Below, piece after piece: positions 5,722-8,519 of a stretch of DNA of 8,519 nt. The translations under genes and the position numbers were made by a program. The notes below the pieces were generated by a model, which saw only the letters and a program-made list of their open reading frames with translations, was not told the origin of the DNA and made no database searches. This DNA is from an uncultured Clostridia bacterium. Its GTDB lineage: Bacteria; Bacillota; Clostridia; Christensenellales; UBA1242. The stretch covers positions 1 through 8,519 of the forward strand of contig CANQQH010000042.1 of NCBI GenBank assembly GCA_947625955.1, read 5' to 3'. The number at the start of each line of letters is the position of its first letter. Position 1 is the first letter of the stretch.

Positions 5722-6773
5722 AAAAATTCTTATCTTGTTTTATAATTGGTTTTTCAATTTTATTGGCGAGTGTTTGCATTTATTTTGCGTGCACGTTCTT
5801 GCGCAAAAACACAGATGTTCAGGGCGCTGAAATGGTTGCATCAACAGACGATGCGGTGAGTTCAAAAATCTTTGTTGGCGACGGCGCAACCTACGTATTT
5901 GAAAATGGCACTATATCATCGGGGCAAGCTAAATATGGTGGTGGAGTTCATGTTGAGAAGGGTGGAACATTCGAATTTCGTGGTGGAAAAATAACAAAAA
6001 ACGAAGCAGATTCCCGTGGTGGTGGGGTTTATGTTGATGGTGGAACTTTTATCATGAGCGGAGGAGAAATAAGTGGTAACAATGGAGCTACTGCTGGTGG
6101 AGGCGTTTATATTGATAGTGGAACATTTGAACTTAGCGGTGGAAAAATAATTAATAATACCGATATCTTTATGGGCGGTGGAGTTTATTCTCTATTTTCA
6201 ACTTTTACAATGAGCGGTGGAGAAATAAGTGGCAATGGTGCAAGCTGGGAAGGTAATGGAGTTGTTGTTGAGTATGGAAAATTTACCCTGAAGGGGGGAA
6301 CAATAAAAGATGTGGTTTATGTTACTGCTGGAACTTTTGAATATGCCGGTGGGTCTGTGACTTGGATAAAACTAGACGCCTCCAACCCTTGGACAACTTT
6401 TATAATAAGTCGTGAACCTTCAACGGAATTAAATATTAATTACTATAATGCTAGCGGAGTAACAGACTTGAAAATTGCAAAACTTGAAGGGATAAGCACG
6501 ATGAACCTTTCAAAAATTAAACTCACAAACTCCAAACATGCAAATGCGCAACTTTCAATTCAAACTATCGACGGCGAAAGGTGGATTGTGATGAATATTC
6601 CAAGTACGGCGCTCAGCGATGTTCCTAGTGAAAATTATGATAAAAAAACCGAGCAAGCATCAGCAGATGAAATCAAAATTTTCAATGGCAAAAAGCATAA
6701 AAAATATGTCAATGATTATTATGTTGAGAACAAGAAAACAACCATAAAGAACGGGAAAAAAAGTAGGTTATAA
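5718..6773 (+). CDS. exported beta-helix repeat protein, third paralogue, under the poly-G promoter
   Basis: 351 residues. A hydrophobic segment (about 4-28) precedes LRKNTDVQGAEM, which may be a signal peptide with cleavage near 36-37 or a membrane anchor. Residues about 55-212 hold about seven rungs (GTFIMSGGEISGNN-GGGVYIDSG type) and end with GTFEYAGG (205-212), the same closing rung as in the first paralogue. The shared domain spans about 213-293 (KIAKLEGISTMNLSKIKL and IDGERWIV). A low-complexity link leads to a basic tail, YYVENKKTTIKNGKK (334-348), that matches the first paralogue. No sortase signal is visible. GGGTG at 5709-5713 is a modest Shine-Dalgarno; the ATG overlaps the stop of the small upstream frame. 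The 11-G promoter spacer predicts variable expression between cells. The adhesin-like role is an inference from fold and context. Confidence 0.85.
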   Translation: MKKFLSCFIIGFSILLASVCIYFACTFLRKNTDVQGAEMVASTDDAVSSKIFVGDGATYVFENGTISSGQAKYGGGVHVEKGGTFEFRGGKITKNEADSRGGGVYVDGGTFIMSGGEISGNNGATAGGGVYIDSGTFELSGGKIINNTDIFMGGGVYSLFSTFTMSGGEISGNGASWEGNGVVVEYGKFTLKGGTIKDVVYVTAGTFEYAGGSVTWIKLDASNPWTTFIISREPSTELNINYYNASGVTDLKIAKLEGISTMNLSKIKLTNSKHANAQLSIQTIDGERWIVMNIPSTALSDVPSENYDKKTEQASADEIKIFNGKKHKKYVNDYYVENKKTTIKNGKKSRL

Positions 6774-6810
6774 AAATATCCACCAGTCAAGCTAGCTGGT
6801 GGATATTTTG
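6772..6810. terminator. bidirectional terminator between convergent genes
   Basis: AAAATATCCACCAG (6773-6786) and CTGGTGGATATTTT (6796-6809) form a perfect 14-bp stem with a 9-nt loop. T residues follow on the plus strand, and the A-run at 6772-6776 supplies T residues on the minus strand. It serves both the third beta-helix gene and the MreB-like gene, which converge here 37 bases apart. Confidence 0.9.
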
Positions 6811-7818
6811 TTATAAGTTTTTGATAAGTTGATTATATTCTGTTGGGTTGTCGAGGATTTTGGCGGCGCCAAGAATATCGACCTTGCCGTTTTCGCTGAT
6901 GTTGATTTTTATTTTGAGTTTGTCTTTCAAGAACTTTGAAACGCCGCTGATTTGCGAGTGTCCGCCAAAAACATAGATTCCTTCGCGCGCAATATCGTTT
7001 GCAATGTCTGGTGGGCAACTGCTGATAACGCTTGCGATTGCGTCGGCAATGAGCGAGAAATAGTGCGAGAGAATAGGAAAGATATCTTTTGAAGTGAGGA
7101 TGATGGTCTCTGGCTCTTTTGTTTCGGCGTTGATGCCTTGAACCTCGGTTTGCGAGGTGTTATTCTCAATGAGGCAGGCAATCTCTTGCTTCACTCTTTC
7201 GCTTGTTCCGTCGCTGATTGAGAGGTTATATTTTTCAAAGATAAAGCGCTCGATAGCGGCGTTTATGATTGAGCCGCCAACAGAGATATTGATGCCCGTT
7301 ATGATATTATTCATTGCCATTGCGGCAATATTTGTGCAGCCCCCGCCGATATTGACAAGCAGCTTGCCAACGCTCGTTGAGATGGGGATGTTTTCGCCAA
7401 TGGCGGAGCAAACGATTGCTGGGATCATGGTGACATCGGCGATGCCGGCGTTATAGCAAACGCGCTCATAGATTTTCTTTTCGTTTATTGAAATGCCGAG
7501 CGGAACGCAGAGCAGGGCTTTGATGTTTGGCTTCAAAACTGAGCGAGGGAAAATGCGCTTCAAAAACACTTCAAGCATTTCAGCAGCCATATCGCTATCG
7601 GTCACAACGCCCATGTTGATTGGCGCGATGATATTGATATTTCCGCTGGTTCTGCCTTGCATACGCTTTGCTTCGTTGCCAACTGCCTTTATCTCGCGAT
7701 TTTTGAGATGCCCGACAGTTGCAATGAGGCTTGGCTCTTTCAAAACCAGACCTTCACCTTGCCTGAAAATTGTTGTTGTGGTTGACCCTAGTTTGAGGGC
7801 GATTAGTTGTTTGTTCAT
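6811..7818 (-). CDS. divergent MreB-like actin homologue with altered nucleotide site
   Basis: 335 residues, close to the usual MreB length, and alignable throughout: GEGLVLKEPSLIA (21-33), AVGNEAKRMQGRTSGNI (45-61), PINMGVVTDSDMA (66-78), VCSAIG (136-141), VNIGGGCTNIA (155-165) and GIYVFGGHSQISG (280-292). MreB normally polymerises with ATP under the membrane and organises lateral wall synthesis. Here the catalytic-site residues differ. The phosphate-1 DLGTANT is KLGSTTT (K9 for D). The EEPMAAAIG glutamates are P133 and A134. Phosphate-2 D-IGGGTTD is N-IGGGCTN (N156, N163), and the adenosine GGG is GGH. This suggests a nucleotide-binding or non-hydrolysing paralogue acting with a canonical MreB elsewhere (inference). 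AAGGTGA (7823-7829) is the Shine-Dalgarno. It is divergent from minD. Confidence 0.88.
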   Translation of the reverse strand: MNKQLIALKLGSTTTTIFRQGEGLVLKEPSLIATVGHLKNREIKAVGNEAKRMQGRTSGNINIIAPINMGVVTDSDMAAEMLEVFLKRIFPRSVLKPNIKALLCVPLGISINEKKIYERVCYNAGIADVTMIPAIVCSAIGENIPISTSVGKLLVNIGGGCTNIAAMAMNNIITGINISVGGSIINAAIERFIFEKYNLSISDGTSERVKQEIACLIENNTSQTEVQGINAETKEPETIILTSKDIFPILSHYFSLIADAIASVISSCPPDIANDIAREGIYVFGGHSQISGVSKFLKDKLKIKINISENGKVDILGAAKILDNPTEYNQLIKNL

Positions 7819-7837
7819 TTTTTCACCTTATGATTTT

Positions 7838-7866
7838 AGTATAGAAATTTACGCGCGCTTAGTCAA
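7838..7866 (-). promoter_or_regulatory. promoter of the MreB-like gene
   Basis: On the minus strand TTGACT (7866-7861) is followed by a 17-nt spacer and TATACT (7843-7838). The predicted start is near 7831, only about 12 bases before the ATG and at the edge of the Shine-Dalgarno, so the leader is short. Confidence 0.7.
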
Positions 7867-7890
7867 ACGATTTTGGGTTTTTGTCTTTGT

Positions 7891-7918
7891 TTGATTATTT
7901 TCGCAAAACACTCATAAT
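7891..7918 (+). promoter_or_regulatory. possible minD promoter
   Basis: TTGATT (7891-7896), a 16-nt spacer and CATAAT (7913-7918). An alternative pair is TTGCGA (7946-7951) with CATAAT (7969-7974) at 17 nt, but that would give a leader of only about 14 bases. I cannot decide between them from sequence alone. Confidence 0.35.
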
Positions 7919-7953
7919 TTGCTAAAATACTTCAACTATTATTCTTTGCGAAA
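7899..7953. repeat. 9-bp inverted repeat in the minD upstream region
   Basis: TTTCGCAAA (7899-7907) and TTTGCGAAA (7945-7953) are exact complements, 37 bases apart, straddling the candidate -10 elements. They could be paired operator half-sites or the arms of a long-loop hairpin in the minD leader. Confidence 0.4.
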
Positions 7954-7994
7954 CTCCCATCAAAAAAACATAATAGAAAAAAGAGGGCGAAAGT

Positions 7995-8519
7995 ATGGGA
8001 AGGAAGATTTCGATTGTTTCGGGCAAAGGCGGCGTTGGTAAGAGTACGCTCGCTTGCGGGCTCGGGCTGGCACTTGCAAAAAACGGCAGCAGCGTTTGTT
8101 TGGTTGACCTCGACATCGGGCTCAACAATCTCGATGTCTATTTGGGGCTTGAAAACAGGGTTGCCTACGACATCGGCGACTGCCTCACAGGAAGGTGTCG
8201 CCTCAAACAGGCGCTCGTCGGCTTCCCGGGCGTTGACAACCTCTATCTCTTGCCGTCCGTGCGCTATTCAAACGAGGTGGTGAGCGAGGTTGACATTCGC
8301 GCCATAACCGACAAGCTGGCGTCGGTATTTGACTATGTTCTATTGGACGCTCCCGCCGGCATTAATTCTGGCTTTGAGCTGGCAATACGGGGCTCAAACG
8401 AGACAATTGTTGTTGTAACGCCGCATGTTTCGTCGCTCAGGGATGCCGACAAGGTCATCAGCAGCCTGAAAGGGGCGGGCATAAGCTCGGTTATGGTTGC
8501 TGATGACCTTGTCGGCATC
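7995..8519 (+). CDS. minD: septum site-determining ATPase MinD (N-terminal part, runs off the right edge)
   Basis: The first 175 residues of a protein that is usually about 260-270 long. The deviant Walker A motif SGKGGVGKST (9-18) has both lysines (K11, K16). The switch I region VDLDIGLNNLDVYLGLENRV (37-56) and CRLKQAL (68-74) are diagnostic of MinD rather than of ParA or Soj, and the Walker B segment is DYVLLDAPAGI (113-123). MinD binds ATP, dimerises on the membrane and activates MinC to block FtsZ rings away from midcell. The membrane-targeting helix would lie beyond the window. AGAGGG (7982-7987) supports the ATG at 7995. Codon use is GC-richer than in the beta-helix genes. It is divergent from the MreB-like gene; whether MinC or MinE follows cannot be seen. 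Confidence 0.93.
   Translation, partial: MGRKISIVSGKGGVGKSTLACGLGLALAKNGSSVCLVDLDIGLNNLDVYLGLENRVAYDIGDCLTGRCRLKQALVGFPGVDNLYLLPSVRYSNEVVSEVDIRAITDKLASVFDYVLLDAPAGINSGFELAIRGSNETIVVVTPHVSSLRDADKVISSLKGAGISSVMVADDLVGI

Noticed and set aside
6293..6298. A run of six G inside the third beta-helix gene as a coding phase-variation site
   Set aside because: It is short and explained by Lys-Gly-Gly codons in a Gly-rich repeat, so there is no strong reason to expect slippage.

Overview
This window looks like the chromosome of a low-GC, Gram-positive-type bacterium. Bacillota, probably an uncultured clostridial lineage, is my inference. The reasons are strong sigma-A-type promoters (TTGACA/TATATT classes), purine-rich Shine-Dalgarno sites, factor-independent terminators after most genes, and a MinD/MreB-type cell-shape gene pair. 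No reading frame needs a recoded TGA. No gene-free stretch exceeds 300 bases; the longest gaps (about 250 bases each, before the first and second beta-helix genes) hold terminators, promoters and stem-loops.

Layout: (1) 2-127, the C-terminal end of an unidentified gene, then a terminator. (2) 308-1828, a Ppx/GppA-type protein with a C-terminal HD domain. Its phosphate-binding motifs in the ASKHA half are strongly degenerate, while the HD motifs are intact. (3) 2078-6773, three consecutive same-strand genes for exported, repeat-built proteins. Each has an N-terminal hydrophobic segment, a right-handed beta-helix of GGxIxxN/GGGVYV rungs, and a shared domain of about 78 residues after the helix. 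Two of them end in a matching lysine-rich tail. No LPXTG, C-terminal membrane segment or SLH repeat is seen. (4) 7818-6811, minus strand, an MreB-like actin homologue whose nucleotide-site acidic residues are replaced. (5) 7995 to the edge, plus strand, the first 175 residues of MinD, divergent from the MreB-like gene.

The most interesting signal is in the promoters of the three surface-protein genes. All carry a TTGACA -35. The third has an uninterrupted run of 11 G residues filling most of the 18-nt spacer between TTGACA and TATATT. The second has the same TTGACA-AAAATAT start, but its G run is only four long and interrupted, leaving a 13-nt gap to the equivalent -10. The first has an ordinary 17-nt spacer without a homopolymer. 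This is the layout expected of promoter-strength phase variation by slipped-strand mispairing, known for instance for Neisseria porA, here apparently acting on a small family of beta-helix surface proteins. I infer one constitutive copy, one switchable copy, and one copy that is off or differently driven.

The flanking genes appear to be housekeeping or cell-shape genes of higher GC and different codon use. The beta-helix cluster is more AT-rich, particularly the second and third genes, and looks like an accessory surface locus between them.
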